Origin: Sinomonas mesophila
GTDB lineage: Bacteria; Actinomycetota; Actinomycetes; Actinomycetales; Micrococcaceae
Length of the DNA stretch: 64,000 nt
Direction of reading: 5' to 3'
NCBI RefSeq assembly: GCF_001999765.1
Contig: NZ_MTIC01000003.1
Location: 310,001 to 374,000 of the forward strand
Positions within the stretch are counted from its first letter, which is position 1. Every line of letters begins with the position of its first letter. Positions 42,405 through 52,275 of the stretch are shown here, piece by piece. Made by a program: the position numbers and the translations under genes. Below the pieces are notes generated by a model. That model was not told the DNA's origin, ran no database searches, and worked only from the letters and a program-made list of their open reading frames with translations.

Positions 42405-43133
42405 GTGCCTTCGACGCCTTCCCGCCTCCCGTGCCTTCCCGTAGCGGTCGACGTCGTCGCCCTGACCGTGCGGGACGGTTCGCTGAATGTCCTGCTCGTC
42501 ACCCGACTCATCGACCCCTTCAAGGGACGGCTCGCCCTGCCCGGCGGCTTCGTCACATCGGGAGAGGATGTCGGGGAGGCGGCGAGCCGGGAGCTCGCGG
42601 AGGAGACCGGCGTCGAGCGCGTACCTGGCCACCTCGAGCAACTGGCCACCTACGGGCCCAAGGGCCGCGACCCGCGAGGCGACGTGCTCACGGTCGCCCA
42701 CCTCCTGCTCGCGCCGGACTTCCCCGTGCTCGTCGCGGGCAGCGACGCGGAGCACGCCGACTGGTTCCCCGTGGCGGAGGCCCTCGGCGGCACGCTCGCC
42801 CTCGCCTTCGACCACGAGCGGATCCTCCGCGACGCGGTCGAACGCGCCCGCTCGAAGCTCGAGTACTCGCCGCTCGCGGCGGCGTTCTGCGGCGAGGAAT
42901 TCACGATCGGCCAGCTCCGGGCCGTCTACGAGGCCGTATGGGGCACGCGGCTCGACCCCCGCAACTTCCACCGGAAGGCCACGGGAACGCCCGACTTCCT
43001 CGAGGACACGGGAAGGGTCTCCTCCGGCGACGCCGGGCGGCCCGCCGCCCTCTTCCGGCTCGCCGACCGTGCCCGCGCCGAGCCCGGACGCGCGGTCCTC
43101 AACCCGCCTCTCATGCGGCCGCGCCCGCTCTAG
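42405..43133 (+). CDS. NrtR-type regulator: Nudix domain plus winged helix
   Basis: 242 residues. A Nudix domain (about 12-150) with a fully canonical box at 48-70 (GFVTSGEDVGEAASRELAEE then TGV) is followed by a winged helix (about 150-225; EFTIGQLRAVYEAVWGTRLD, RNFHRKATGTPDFLEDTG). This is the NrtR architecture, which senses ADP-ribose or related NAD breakdown products and represses NAD genes. The intact Nudix box suggests hydrolase activity may be retained. GTG 42405 lies six bases after TACGGT: leaderless. Operator 2 overlaps its promoter, so it is probably autoregulated and controls the divergent operon. Confidence 0.88.
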   Translation: MPSTPSRLPCLPVAVDVVALTVRDGSLNVLLVTRLIDPFKGRLALPGGFVTSGEDVGEAASRELAEETGVERVPGHLEQLATYGPKGRDPRGDVLTVAHLLLAPDFPVLVAGSDAEHADWFPVAEALGGTLALAFDHERILRDAVERARSKLEYSPLAAAFCGEEFTIGQLRAVYEAVWGTRLDPRNFHRKATGTPDFLEDTGRVSSGDAGRPAALFRLADRARAEPGRAVLNPPLMRPRPL

Positions 43134-43169
43134 GCGCCATGGGGTGAGCGGAGCGGTGAGAGGGCTTGC

Positions 43170-43212
43170 GCCGTTCATCGGCCCCGCGCTGCGCGGGGCG
43201 CATCAGAACGGC
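43170..43212. terminator. Hairpin between convergent nrtR-like and HNH genes
   Basis: GCCCCGC-GCTGC-GCGGGGC (43181-43199) forms an inner stem, and GCCGTTC (43170-43176) with GAACGGC (43206-43212) an outer one. The right arm includes the minus-strand stop codon. Confidence 0.5.
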
Positions 43213-44765
43213 GGCGGGTCGTTGCGCACGACGACGGCGGGCGCATCGGGTGGCAAGGGAGCCGGAGCGTCCCCCGCTGGCGGGTCTTTGGGGGGCCGTG
43301 GCAGCGATGCCCCAAGGGGCGCCAGGCGCGGGCCGAGGATGTGTTCGCGGTCTGCGGGACCGACGGGGAACGTCTGGCCGAGGAGCGTCTCCCACACGAG
43401 CTCGCCCGGAACGACCGGTGGCCCCCCATCCGAGGCGCGGGTCCCCGCGGCTCGCCGCAAGTGGAACAGCGCGAGGGACTTGAGGGCATGGTGCTTGCGG
43501 CACAGGAGGGTCAGGTTGTTCGCGTCGGTGGTGCCGCCGTCTTGCCATTCGATCGTGTGGTCGACCTCGGACCGATGGGCGGCGCATGTGCAGCCGGGCA
43601 CGAGGCATTCGCCGTCGCGATACTGGATGAAGCGGCGCAGCCCCGCGGATGGTCGATAGGCGGTGCGGCCGAGACTGAGCGGGACGCCCTCCACGTCGGT
43701 GAGGAGCCGCTCCCAGGTCGGGGCGGCCGCGGCGAGCTGCCGGGCGGTCGTCGCGTCGATGACGCCATAGCCCTCGAGCTCGGCGACGTCATCCGAGGCG
43801 CCGAGCAGGACGGCCGCCGGGATGTGCACGACGATCTCGGCCTTGATGTTCGAGCTGAAGTCCTCTGGAATCTGAGGGGCAGAGCCCGCGCCGGGCTCGG
43901 CAGCTGTTGCCGAGGCCCCGACGGCGCCCTTGAGCATGGGCGCCTCCGCAGTGCCCGCCGGTGCGAGCGACAGGGCGAGGTGAGCGATGGTGTCGGCGCG
44001 CAGTTGCGGCAGCGTCCGGTGCTCGCCCTCGACGGCGTGCGCTGCGCGGGCGAGGGCGTCGACGCGCTCGTACATCGCGAGGCCGGTCTCGGCGGGCAGG
44101 AGCGCGGTGAGGGTGCACATGCCGTCCTCGGCGGGCTCGTACCAGACGCCCCGGTCCGCCCGGGCCTTGGCCTTGCGCACGGCGACGGACTCCGGGTGGA
44201 GGCGCTCGCGGAGGTCCCGTGCCACCCGGCGGAACTCGCCGGGCGTGCGGCGGTGCCCGGCACGGGTGCGCACGCGCTGGAGGGCCTCAGCCTCGAAGGC
44301 GGCTGCGGCGTCCTCGGGGAGCGTCCCTGCCTGCTCGACGAGGATGCGGGCGTGGGCCTCGGTGATGTCTCCCGAGGAGAGGGCCTCATAGGTGCCCTCA
44401 TGCCGGCCGACGAGCGACTGGGAGAAGTTCAGGGTTCGGGCCGCTGCATTCTCGGACGTGCCCAGCAGGAGCGCGAGCTCCGAGACGGCGACGGCGTGGG
44501 CATGGTCTCCGCCGAGCCGCGCCGGCTGGCCGGCACGTCCCTCGAGGGGCTCCTCGGCGATCAGGTGGGCCATGCGGTCCACGAGCAGAGCGCGCATGGA
44601 GGCATTGAAGGAATCCATATCCGCGATCGCCCGGAGTCCGTTGAGGACTCCCTCGAGCGAGTCGAACGTGTCCGGCGCGAACCAGAGTGTCCCACGGAGG
44701 GCTTCCGGATGGCGGGAAGCGAACGCGATGTCGGGCGGCAGCAGCCGTTCGGCCAGCATCGGCAT
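43203..44765 (-). CDS. DUF222 and HNH endonuclease domain protein
   Basis: 520 residues. The N-terminal two thirds match the helical DUF222 (13E12 repeat) type: RALLVDRMAHLIAEEP, LGTSENAAARTLNFSQ, LSSGDITEAHARIL. The HNH site at about 410-460 reads CLVPGCTCAAHRSEVDHTIEWQDGG..NNLTLLCRKHHALK, with both zinc cysteine pairs and the catalytic histidines. This family is multi-copy in actinobacteria and often associated with mobile DNA, but no ends or duplicated target site are visible here. TAGACT (44816-44811) is a likely -10 box. The upstream 100 bases are unusually AT-rich. Confidence 0.88.
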   Translation of the reverse strand: MPMLAERLLPPDIAFASRHPEALRGTLWFAPDTFDSLEGVLNGLRAIADMDSFNASMRALLVDRMAHLIAEEPLEGRAGQPARLGGDHAHAVAVSELALLLGTSENAAARTLNFSQSLVGRHEGTYEALSSGDITEAHARILVEQAGTLPEDAAAAFEAEALQRVRTRAGHRRTPGEFRRVARDLRERLHPESVAVRKAKARADRGVWYEPAEDGMCTLTALLPAETGLAMYERVDALARAAHAVEGEHRTLPQLRADTIAHLALSLAPAGTAEAPMLKGAVGASATAAEPGAGSAPQIPEDFSSNIKAEIVVHIPAAVLLGASDDVAELEGYGVIDATTARQLAAAAPTWERLLTDVEGVPLSLGRTAYRPSAGLRRFIQYRDGECLVPGCTCAAHRSEVDHTIEWQDGGTTDANNLTLLCRKHHALKSLALFHLRRAAGTRASDGGPPVVPGELVWETLLGQTFPVGPADREHILGPRLAPLGASLPRPPKDPPAGDAPAPLPPDAPAVVVRNDPPPF

Positions 44766-44894
44766 GCGCTCACCCCCCGAGCAGCGGACTCATTCGAAGA
44801 TATATACGAAAGTCTAGTGGACACGGGCTGGCGTGAGAAGAGATATCTCCTAGGAATCTGCTTGGCCAAAGTAGGCTGAGGTAATTGCACGTGA

Positions 44895-45464
44895 GAATGG
44901 TTACGCGGGGGCGTCCGGAGCGCCTCCTGGGCCGTGCTCAACGTCGTCGCGGTCCTGCCGTGGCTTGGCCTGGCGCTGCGCCCCGCGCACGACGGCGGGC
45001 GGGCGCCGCGCGAGGGCCAGCCCGGCGCCGTCGTGCGCAGCGACAGCCCCGACGGTCCGGGAGCCGCATCCCAGGGCCGCCTGGGCGGCGGCCCGCCCCC
45101 GCCCCACACCGGGCCAGTGAGGGTGTGGCGCTCGCCGACGGCGTGGGCTCTCGCGCTCGTCTTCGGCTGCACGTCACTCAACACGTACGGGATGTTCGCG
45201 TGGATCCCCTCCGTCTTCGCGGACGCGGGCCTCCCGCCGCAGGAGGCCGGCCTGTGGCTCGCGCCGGGCGCCGCGCCGTCCCTCTGGTCGGCGCTCGCGT
45301 GCCTCGGGCCTCTGGTCACGGGGTGGCTCCACGACGCGACGGGGGAGTGGACGGCGTTGTTCGCGTTCCTCGGCGCGACGCTCGCGGTGCTCGCCGCGGC
45401 GGGATGGGTGATCAGCCGGCGGGGCTTCGTGGACGACGACGAGGGCGTCCTCGCTGCTCGGTGA
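44895..45464 (+). pseudogene. Decayed MFS transporter (CynX/NimT-like)
   Basis: The frame 44895-45464 retains scattered parts of a 12-helix transporter: RSASWAVLNVVAVLPWLGLA (around helix 6), VRVWRSPTAWALALVFGCTS and NTYGMFAWIPSVFADAGLPP (helix 7 region), then a jump to LVTGWLHDATGEWTALFAF (helices 11-12). The first half and roughly helices 8-10 are missing, and a TGA stands directly upstream at 44892. About 170 residues remain of about 400 expected. No insertion sequence marks the deletions. A short frame with GTG 44934 is open but cannot encode a working transporter. Confidence 0.8.
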
Positions 45465-45527
45465 GTGCCTGGCGTCGCATCCCGGCTCAGGCAGTGGACT
45501 GGTTTCAGGGCGGCAGTCCCGCGCCGG

Positions 45528-45533
45528 TAGGCT
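45528..45533 (+). promoter_or_regulatory. -10 box for leaderless argS
   Basis: TAGGCT ends seven bases before the GTG at 45541. There is no ribosome binding site, so the long argS-lysA-thr transcript probably begins at or next to its first codon. Confidence 0.5.
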
Positions 45534-45540
45534 ATAGGCC

Positions 45541-47196
45541 GTGACTCCCGAAGAACTCTCCGCCGCTATCTCTGCCTGCCTTGCCGACGCCGTGCGCGCC
45601 GGCGAGATCTCTGTGGACGTGCCGGAGGACATCCGCGTGGAGCGCCCCAAGAACCGCGAGCACGGCGACTGGGCGACGAACATCGCCCTCCAGCTCGGCA
45701 AGAAGGCGGGCATGAACCCGCGTGAGCTCGCCGGCATCCTCGCCGAGCGCCTCGGCGGCCTCGAGGGCGTCGCCTCCGTGGAGATCGCGGGCCCCGGCTT
45801 CCTCAACGTCACGCTCGACGCCGCCGCGGCCGGTGCGCTCGCGAAGACCATCGTCGAGGCGGGCGAGGCCTACGGGACGAACGACACCCTGGAGGGGCAC
45901 GTCGTCAACATGGAGTTCGTGTCGGCGAACCCGACCGGGCCCCTGCACATCGGCCACACCCGATGGGCCGCACTCGGCGACTCGATCGCCCGCGTCCTGC
46001 GCGCCTCGGGGGCGAAGGTGACGCGCGAGTACTACATCAACGACGCGGGCAGCCAGATGAACGTGTTCGCGAACTCCGTCCTGTCGCGCCTGCACGGCCG
46101 CGACGTCCCCGAGGGCGGCTACCCGGGCCAGTACATCGTGGACCTCGGCCACGACGTGCTCACCGCCCACCCCGATGTGCGCGAGCTCACCGAGGACGCG
46201 GCCCTGCCGATCGTGCGCCACGCCGCGTACGAGGCGCAGATGAAGGACATCAAGGCGACCCTCGCGGCCTTCGACGTCTCCTTTGACGTCTACTTCTCCG
46301 AGAAGTCCCTGCACGACGCCGGCGCGATCGAGTCCGCCGTCGCCCGCCTGCGCGAGCAGGGCCACGTCTTCGACGAGGACGGCGCCGTGTGGCTGCGCAC
46401 GACCGACTTCGGCGACGACAAGGACCGCGTGCTCATCCGGGCCAACGGCGAGCCGACGTACTTCGCCGCCGACGCCGCCTACTACCTCTCGAAGAAGGAC
46501 CGCGGCTTCGGCGAGAAGATCTACCTCCTCGGCGCCGACCACCACGGCTACGTCAACCGCCTCAAGGCCATCGCCGCGTGCGCGGGCGACGACCCGGAGG
46601 CGAACATCGAGGTGCTCATCGGGCAGCTCGTCTCGGTCAACGGCGCCAAGCTCTCCAAGCGGGCCGGCAACATCATCGAGCTCAAGGACCTCATCGACTG
46701 GCTCGGCAAGGACGCGGTGCGGTACTCGCTCGCGCGCTTCCCCGCCGACTCGCCGCTCACTCTCGACCCCGAGCTGCTGAAGAAGAACACGAACGAGAAC
46801 CCCGTGTTCTACGTCCAGTACGCGCACGCCCGCTCGCGCGGCGCGGCGCGCAACGCCGTCGCGGCCGGCGTCGAGCGCACGGTCGGCGGCGAGGACGCGT
46901 TCGACGCCGCGCTGCTGGACCACAAGACCGAGAACGAGCTCATCGCGCACCTCGCGGCCTACCCCTCGATCGTGGGCAAGGCCGCCGAGTTCCGCGAGCC
47001 GCACCGCGTGGCCCGGCACCTCGAGACCATCGCGGCCGCGTACCACTCGTGGTACGACAACTGCCGCATCGCGCCGCTGGGCGACGAGGAGGTCACCGAC
47101 CTCAACCGCACCCGCCTGTGGCTCAACGACGCCACGAGCCAGGTGCTTGCCAATGGCCTCAGGCTGCTGGGCGTCTCGGCGCCGGAGAGGATGTAG
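45541..47196 (+). CDS. argS: Arginyl-tRNA synthetase
   Basis: 551 residues, full length. The class I motifs are HIGH (NPTGPLHIGHTRWA, about residues 130-140) and KLSKR (GAKLSKRAGN). An N-terminal Add-1 tRNA-recognition domain and a C-terminal DALR helical domain (RVARHLETIAAAYHSWYDNC) are present. It charges tRNA-Arg; one such tRNA lies at 40150. The gene heads the argS-lysA-hom-thrC-thrB series. The next gene starts three bases after its stop. Confidence 0.97.
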   Translation: MTPEELSAAISACLADAVRAGEISVDVPEDIRVERPKNREHGDWATNIALQLGKKAGMNPRELAGILAERLGGLEGVASVEIAGPGFLNVTLDAAAAGALAKTIVEAGEAYGTNDTLEGHVVNMEFVSANPTGPLHIGHTRWAALGDSIARVLRASGAKVTREYYINDAGSQMNVFANSVLSRLHGRDVPEGGYPGQYIVDLGHDVLTAHPDVRELTEDAALPIVRHAAYEAQMKDIKATLAAFDVSFDVYFSEKSLHDAGAIESAVARLREQGHVFDEDGAVWLRTTDFGDDKDRVLIRANGEPTYFAADAAYYLSKKDRGFGEKIYLLGADHHGYVNRLKAIAACAGDDPEANIEVLIGQLVSVNGAKLSKRAGNIIELKDLIDWLGKDAVRYSLARFPADSPLTLDPELLKKNTNENPVFYVQYAHARSRGAARNAVAAGVERTVGGEDAFDAALLDHKTENELIAHLAAYPSIVGKAAEFREPHRVARHLETIAAAYHSWYDNCRIAPLGDEEVTDLNRTRLWLNDATSQVLANGLRLLGVSAPERM

Positions 47197-47199
47197 GCA

Positions 47200-48750
47200 G
47201 TGGGACAGACCGCATCGGCGCCCGCGTCGCGGGCCGCCTCGCCGCTCGCGCCCGCGTGGCTCGACGTGCCGCAGGACCTCAACGCGCTCGAGCCCAAGAT
47301 GTGGGCGCACGACGTCGAGCGGACCGCGGGCGGGGAGCTCACCGTCGGCGGGCTCGGCGTCGCGGTGCTCAAGGAGCGCTTCGGCACGCCGCTGTTCGTG
47401 CTCAGCGAGGCTGACTTCCGCCGCCGCGCGCGCGAATTCAAGGACTCGTTCGACGCCGCGTTCGCCGACGTGTGCGGCGGCGTCGACGTCTACTACGCCG
47501 GCAAGTCGTTCCTGTGCAGCGCCGTCGCGACGTGGGTCGGGCAGGAGGGCCTGCGCCTCGACACGGCCTCGGGAGGCGAGCTCGCCGTGGCCGCGAAGGC
47601 CGGCCTCGCGGGCGAGCTCATCGGGCTGCACGGCAACAACAAGTCCGACGCCGAGATCGTCCGCGCGCTAGACATGGGCGTCGGCCGGATCATCGTGGAC
47701 AGCCTCGATGAGCTCGAGCGCGTGGCCCGGATCGCCGCCGCGCGGGGCACCGACACGCCAGGCACCGGGCCGGATGGGGGAGAGGCACCCCGGGCGAAGG
47801 TCATGCTGCGCCTCACCCCCGGCGTGCACGCCCATACGCACGAGTTCATCGCGACCGCGCACGAGGACCAGAAGTTCGGCCTCTCGCTGGCCCCGGGCAC
47901 GGCCAGCGCCGGCTTCGTCGGCGAGCACGGCGGAACCGAGGCGAGCGCCGCGGAGGAGGCCGTCGCGGCGGCCGTGGACCACGACAGCATCGAGCTGCTC
48001 GGCGTGCACTGCCACATCGGCTCGCAGATCTTCGACCCCGAGGGCTTCGAGCTCGCGGCCGTGAAGCTCCTGACGTTCGTCGCCGCGATGCGCCCGGCCT
48101 ACGGCGCGGCCCTTCCCGAGCTCGACCTCGGCGGCGGCTACGGGATCGCCTACGTGCCCGGGGACACCCCACGGCCGCCGGCCGAGATCGCCCGGGCGCT
48201 GGCCGGCGTCGTTCGAGAGACGTGCGCGCGGCTCGGCATCGACGCCCCGCGCATCTCGATCGAGCCCGGCCGCGCGATCGTCGGCTCGACGACGTTCACG
48301 CTCTACGAGGTCGGGACCATCAAGGACGTCGTCGTTGATGTGCCAGTCGTTGATGTGCCCTCGGAGAACGACGGCGACGAGACCGCCGTGCGCCGCTACG
48401 TCTCCGTCGACGGCGGCATGAGCGACAACGCCCGGCCTGTCCTCTACGACGCCGACTACTCCGTGGCGCTCGCGTCCCGCACCTCGTCCGCGTCGGCGCA
48501 GCTCTCGCGGGTCGTGGGCAAGCACTGCGAGAGCGGCGACATCGTCGTGCGCGACTCCTACCTGCCCGATGACGTGCGCGCGGGCGACCTGCTCGCCGTG
48601 CCCGGCACCGGAGCGTACTGCTGGGCGCTCTCGAGCAACTACAACTACCTCGCCCGCCCCGGCGTCGTGGCCGTCGACGGCGGCTCTGCCCGCTGGATCG
48701 TGCGCGGCGAGACCGAAGAAGACCTGCTCTCGCGCGACATGGGAGCTTGA
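47200..48750 (+). CDS. lysA: Diaminopimelate decarboxylase
   Basis: 516 residues, about 40 longer than most actinobacterial LysA. PLP lysine in VYYAGKSFLC, GVHCHIGSQIFDP, the Gly-rich phosphate loop LDLGGGYGIAY, EPGRAIVG and the partner-subunit CESGD are all present. It makes lysine from meso-diaminopimelate. Extra length comes from a loop near 185-200, another near 250, and a 15-base tandem duplication (48331-48345, 48346-48360) encoding VVDVP twice. GTG start at 47200. Confidence 0.95.
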   Translation: MGQTASAPASRAASPLAPAWLDVPQDLNALEPKMWAHDVERTAGGELTVGGLGVAVLKERFGTPLFVLSEADFRRRAREFKDSFDAAFADVCGGVDVYYAGKSFLCSAVATWVGQEGLRLDTASGGELAVAAKAGLAGELIGLHGNNKSDAEIVRALDMGVGRIIVDSLDELERVARIAAARGTDTPGTGPDGGEAPRAKVMLRLTPGVHAHTHEFIATAHEDQKFGLSLAPGTASAGFVGEHGGTEASAAEEAVAAAVDHDSIELLGVHCHIGSQIFDPEGFELAAVKLLTFVAAMRPAYGAALPELDLGGGYGIAYVPGDTPRPPAEIARALAGVVRETCARLGIDAPRISIEPGRAIVGSTTFTLYEVGTIKDVVVDVPVVDVPSENDGDETAVRRYVSVDGGMSDNARPVLYDADYSVALASRTSSASAQLSRVVGKHCESGDIVVRDSYLPDDVRAGDLLAVPGTGAYCWALSSNYNYLARPGVVAVDGGSARWIVRGETEEDLLSRDMGA

Positions 48751-48767
48751 AGCTGATGGGAGACCGA

Positions 48768-50105
48768 ATGACGGACAGGACCCTGAAGGTCGCGCTGCTG
48801 GGCGGCGGCACGGTGGGCGCGCAGGTCGCGCGCATCCTCCTCGACGACGCCGAGGCGCTCACCGCGCGCGCCGGCGCCCGCCTCGAGCTCACGGGGATCG
48901 GCGTGCGCAACGTCGACGCGCCGCGCGACGTCGACCTCCCGCGCGAGCTCTTCACGGCCGATGCCGAGGCCCTCGTGGAGGGCGCCGACCTCGTAATCGA
49001 GCTCATGGGCGGCATCGAGCCCGCCCGCACGCGCATCCTCCAGGCCCTCGGCCGCGGCGCGTCGGTCGTGACCGGCAACAAGGCCCTCCTGGCCCAGGAC
49101 GGCGCGGCGCTCTTCGACGAGGCCGAGCGCACGGGCGCCGAGCTCAACTTCGAGGCCGCCGTCGCGGGGGCGATCCCGATCATCCGGCCCATCCGTGAGA
49201 GCCTCTCGGGCGACCGCATCACGCGCGTCCTCGGGATCGTCAACGGCACCACGAACTTCATCCTCGACGCGATGGACACGACCGGCGCGCAGTTCGCCGA
49301 CGTCCTCGCCGAGGCGCAGCGGCTCGGGTACGCCGAGGCGGACCCGACGGCCGACGTCGAGGGCCTCGATGCCGCGGCCAAGGCGGCCATCCTCGCCTCA
49401 CTCGCGTTCCACACGCGCGTCGCGCTCGACGACGTCCGCTGCGAGGGCATCACGAAGGTCACCGCCGGGGACATCGCCGCCGCTCAGGACGCCGGGTTCA
49501 CGATCAAGCTGCTCGCGATCGCAGAGCTCGTGCGCGACGCAGACGGCTCGGAGGGCGTGAGCGTTCGCGTGCACCCGACCCTCCTGCCGCGGAAGCACCC
49601 GCTCGCCGCCGTGCACGGCGCCTTCAACGCCGTCTTCGTCGAGGCCGAGAACGCTGGCTCGCTCATGTTCTACGGCGCGGGCGCCGGCGGAGCCCCGACC
49701 GCCTCGGCGATCATGGGCGACGTCGTCTCGACCGCGCGCCGGCTCGTCCAGGGGGTTCCCGGGCGCACGAACACGTCCACGCGCGACCTGCCGATCCTCG
49801 GCCCCGAGTCCGTGACGACGAGCTACAGCATCGGCCTGGAGGTCGCCGACCAGCCGGGCGTCCTGTCCCGCGTCGCGTCCGTGTTCGCGGGGCACGGCGT
49901 CTCGATCGAGACGATGCGCCAGCGCATCGATGGCGCTGGCGCGCAGGGCGTGTCCGACGCCGACGCCATCCCCGACGGGCGCGCCGAGCTGCGCTTCGTC
50001 ACCCACGCGGCCTCCGAGGCCGCCCTCGCCGCCACCGTGGCGGACATCAGGAACCTGGACGTCGTCGAGTCCGTGACGAGCGTCCTGAGAGTCGAAGGAG
50101 TCTAG
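48768..50105 (+). CDS. hom: Homoserine dehydrogenase
   Basis: 445 residues. NAD(P)-binding [25 protein letters not shown], catalytic region [14 protein letters not shown] and [17 protein letters not shown] mark the dehydrogenase. A C-terminal ACT domain (about 355-445; [20 protein letters not shown]) allows feedback inhibition by threonine. I chose ATG 48768 (GGGAGA upstream), giving [17 protein letters not shown] 48756 and TTG 48747, which overlaps the lysA stop, are alternatives. The thrC start shares one base with its stop. Confidence 0.95.
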   Translation: MTDRTLKVALLGGGTVGAQVARILLDDAEALTARAGARLELTGIGVRNVDAPRDVDLPRELFTADAEALVEGADLVIELMGGIEPARTRILQALGRGASVVTGNKALLAQDGAALFDEAERTGAELNFEAAVAGAIPIIRPIRESLSGDRITRVLGIVNGTTNFILDAMDTTGAQFADVLAEAQRLGYAEADPTADVEGLDAAAKAAILASLAFHTRVALDDVRCEGITKVTAGDIAAAQDAGFTIKLLAIAELVRDADGSEGVSVRVHPTLLPRKHPLAAVHGAFNAVFVEAENAGSLMFYGAGAGGAPTASAIMGDVVSTARRLVQGVPGRTNTSTRDLPILGPESVTTSYSIGLEVADQPGVLSRVASVFAGHGVSIETMRQRIDGAGAQGVSDADAIPDGRAELRFVTHAASEAALAATVADIRNLDVVESVTSVLRVEGV

Positions 50106-51253
50106 TGGCCCACCAGTGGCGCGGAGTCATCCGCGAATACGCCGACCGCCTGCCCGTCACCGAGTCGACCAGGGTCATCACCCTGGGCGAGGGCGGCACG
50201 CCGCTCGTGTACGCCCAGGAGCTCTCGGAGCTCACGGGCTCGGACGTGTACCTGAAGGTCGAGGGCATGAACCCGACCGGCTCCTTCAAGGACCGCGGCA
50301 TGACCATGGCCATGACCGCGGCCGTCGCCGCGGGCGCGAAGGCCGTCGTGTGCGCCTCGACCGGCAACACGTCGGCCTCGGCCGCCGCGTACGCGACCGC
50401 CGCGGGCCTCACGTGCGCCGTCCTCGTGCCCGAGGGCAAGATCGCGCTCGGCAAGCTCTCGCAGGCGATCGCCCACGGCGCGCAGCTCCTCCAGGTCGAC
50501 GGGAACTTCGACGACTGCCTCGAGATCGCGCGCAAGCTCGCCGAGTCGTACCCCGTGTTCCTCGTGAACTCGGTCAACCCGGCCCGCATCGAGGGCCAGA
50601 AGACGGCCTCCTTCGAGATCGTCGACGCCCTCGGCGACGCCCCGGACATCCACGTCCTCCCGGTCGGCAACGCGGGCAACATCTCCGCGTACTGGAAGGG
50701 CTATAAGGAGTACGCGAAGGACACGGTGTACGGCGCAGGGGAGGGCGAGGCCGACGCCGCGTCCGGTGCAGGCGAGGGCCGCACCCTCCCGTCCGTGTCG
50801 ACGAAGCTCCCGGTCATGTGGGGCTTCCAGGCCGCCGGCGCCGCCCCCTTCGTCGCGGGCCACCCGATCACGCACCCCGAGACGATCGCGACCGCGATCC
50901 GCATCGGCAACCCCGCCTCGTGGGACACGGCCGTGGCCGCGAGGGACGAGTCCGGCGGCCTCATCGACGCCGTGACGGACGAAGAAATCCTTGCCGCGCA
51001 CCGCTGGCTGTCCTCGAAGGAGGGCGTCTTCGTCGAGCCCGGCTCCGCCGCGTCGGTCGCGGGCCTGCTCAAGCGGCACGCCGCCGGCCAGGTGCCGAGT
51101 GGGAAGACGATCGTCTGCACCGTCACGGGCCACGGGCTCAAGGACCCGCAGTGGGCCCTGCGCACCGAGGACGGCAGCGAGGTCGAGCCGTTCAAGGTGA
51201 GCAACGACGTCGTGGCCGTCGCCGCCGCTCTGGGGCTCGAGTCGGCCGTCTGA
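50105..51253 (+). CDS. thrC: Threonine synthase
   Basis: 382 residues. The PLP lysine is in [14 protein letters not shown] and the phosphate loop is in [15 protein letters not shown] and [16 protein letters not shown]. It converts O-phosphohomoserine to threonine. A short insertion of about 20 residues rich in Gly, Ala and Glu ([15 protein letters not shown]) follows the YKEY segment. One-base overlaps with hom and thrB show a tightly coupled hom-thrC-thrB operon. Confidence 0.95.
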   Translation: MAHQWRGVIREYADRLPVTESTRVITLGEGGTPLVYAQELSELTGSDVYLKVEGMNPTGSFKDRGMTMAMTAAVAAGAKAVVCASTGNTSASAAAYATAAGLTCAVLVPEGKIALGKLSQAIAHGAQLLQVDGNFDDCLEIARKLAESYPVFLVNSVNPARIEGQKTASFEIVDALGDAPDIHVLPVGNAGNISAYWKGYKEYAKDTVYGAGEGEADAASGAGEGRTLPSVSTKLPVMWGFQAAGAAPFVAGHPITHPETIATAIRIGNPASWDTAVAARDESGGLIDAVTDEEILAAHRWLSSKEGVFVEPGSAASVAGLLKRHAAGQVPSGKTIVCTVTGHGLKDPQWALRTEDGSEVEPFKVSNDVVAVAAALGLESAV

Positions 51254-52275
51254 TGTCTGCAGTTTCCCCCGATCCGCGCCTCGCGTCGCGCCACGGGCTG
51301 CGCCTCGTGCGGCCGGGGCAGCGCGTCACCGTGCGTGTCCCGGCCACGAGCGCCAACCTCGGCCCCGGCTACGACAGCCTGGGCCTCGCCCTGGCCCTGT
51401 ACGACACCGTCACCGTCGAGACGTCGGACGACGGCGGGCTGGACTTCGACCTGCGGGGCGAGGGCGCCGAGTCCCTCCCGCGCGACGAGAGCCACCTCGT
51501 GGTTCGCACGATCGACGCCGCCCTCGCCCGCCTCGGCTACGCGCGAAAGGGCCTGCGCCTCGCGGCGGAGAACGTGAGCCCGCACGGGCGCGGCCTCGGC
51601 TCGTCGGCATCCGCGACGGCGGCGGCGGTCCTCGCGGCGGCGGAGCTCGTCGATCCCGCCGACAGGCCGGGCCGCGAGTGGGCGCTCCAGCTGTGCAGCG
51701 AGATCGAGGGCCACCCGGACAACGTCGCGCCCGCGATCTTCGGCTCGCTCGCGCTTTCGTGGCAGGAGGGCGAGTCGTTCCGCACGGCCGTCGCCGACGT
51801 CGTCCGCACCGTCGTCCCCATTGTCGCGATCCCGGACTTCGAGCTCTCGACCGAGCTCGCGCGCTCGCTCCTGCCCTCCTCGGTCCCGCACCACGCGGCG
51901 GCGGCGAACTCGGGCCGCGCGGCGCTGCTCGTGCATGCGCTCACGCGGGATCCGTCGCTCCTGCTCCCGGGCACCGAGGACTACCTGCACCAGAGCTATC
52001 GCTCGACGGCCATGGAGCCCAGCGCCCTGCTGATCGAGCGCCTGCGGGCGGAGGGGCACGCTGCGGTCGTCTCGGGCGCGGGGCCCACCGTGCTCGTGCT
52101 CGCGGACGGCGAGCAGGAGGCCGACGAGGTCCAGGCGGCGGTCGAGCGCTTCGCGCACGGAGGCGGCGCAGGGACTATCGACACCGAGCAGGGACGGGCG
52201 TCTGTGACTGGCTGGCGTGTCCTGCGGCTGGCTGTTGACCGTGAAGGTGCTAAAGTGGACGTGCACCCGCGGTGA
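51253..52275 (+). CDS. thrB: Homoserine kinase
   Basis: 340 residues, GHMP kinase family. Motif 1 is VRVPATSANLGPGYDSLGLA, the ATP loop is SPHGRGLGSSASATAAAV, and the C-terminal motif is AVVSGAGPTVLVL. It phosphorylates homoserine for ThrC. The ATG shares its A with the thrC stop. Its last 40 bases contain TGC-TAAAGT (extended -10, 52248-52256), a possible promoter of the rho leader. Confidence 0.95.
   Translation: MSAVSPDPRLASRHGLRLVRPGQRVTVRVPATSANLGPGYDSLGLALALYDTVTVETSDDGGLDFDLRGEGAESLPRDESHLVVRTIDAALARLGYARKGLRLAAENVSPHGRGLGSSASATAAAVLAAAELVDPADRPGREWALQLCSEIEGHPDNVAPAIFGSLALSWQEGESFRTAVADVVRTVVPIVAIPDFELSTELARSLLPSSVPHHAAAANSGRAALLVHALTRDPSLLLPGTEDYLHQSYRSTAMEPSALLIERLRAEGHAAVVSGAGPTVLVLADGEQEADEVQAAVERFAHGGGAGTIDTEQGRASVTGWRVLRLAVDREGAKVDVHPR

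Noticed and set aside
44766-45540. Insertion sequence or prophage attachment site near the broken MFS gene
   Set aside because: No transposase, terminal inverted repeats, target duplication or integrase is visible; the nearest tRNA is 4.5 kb away and intact.
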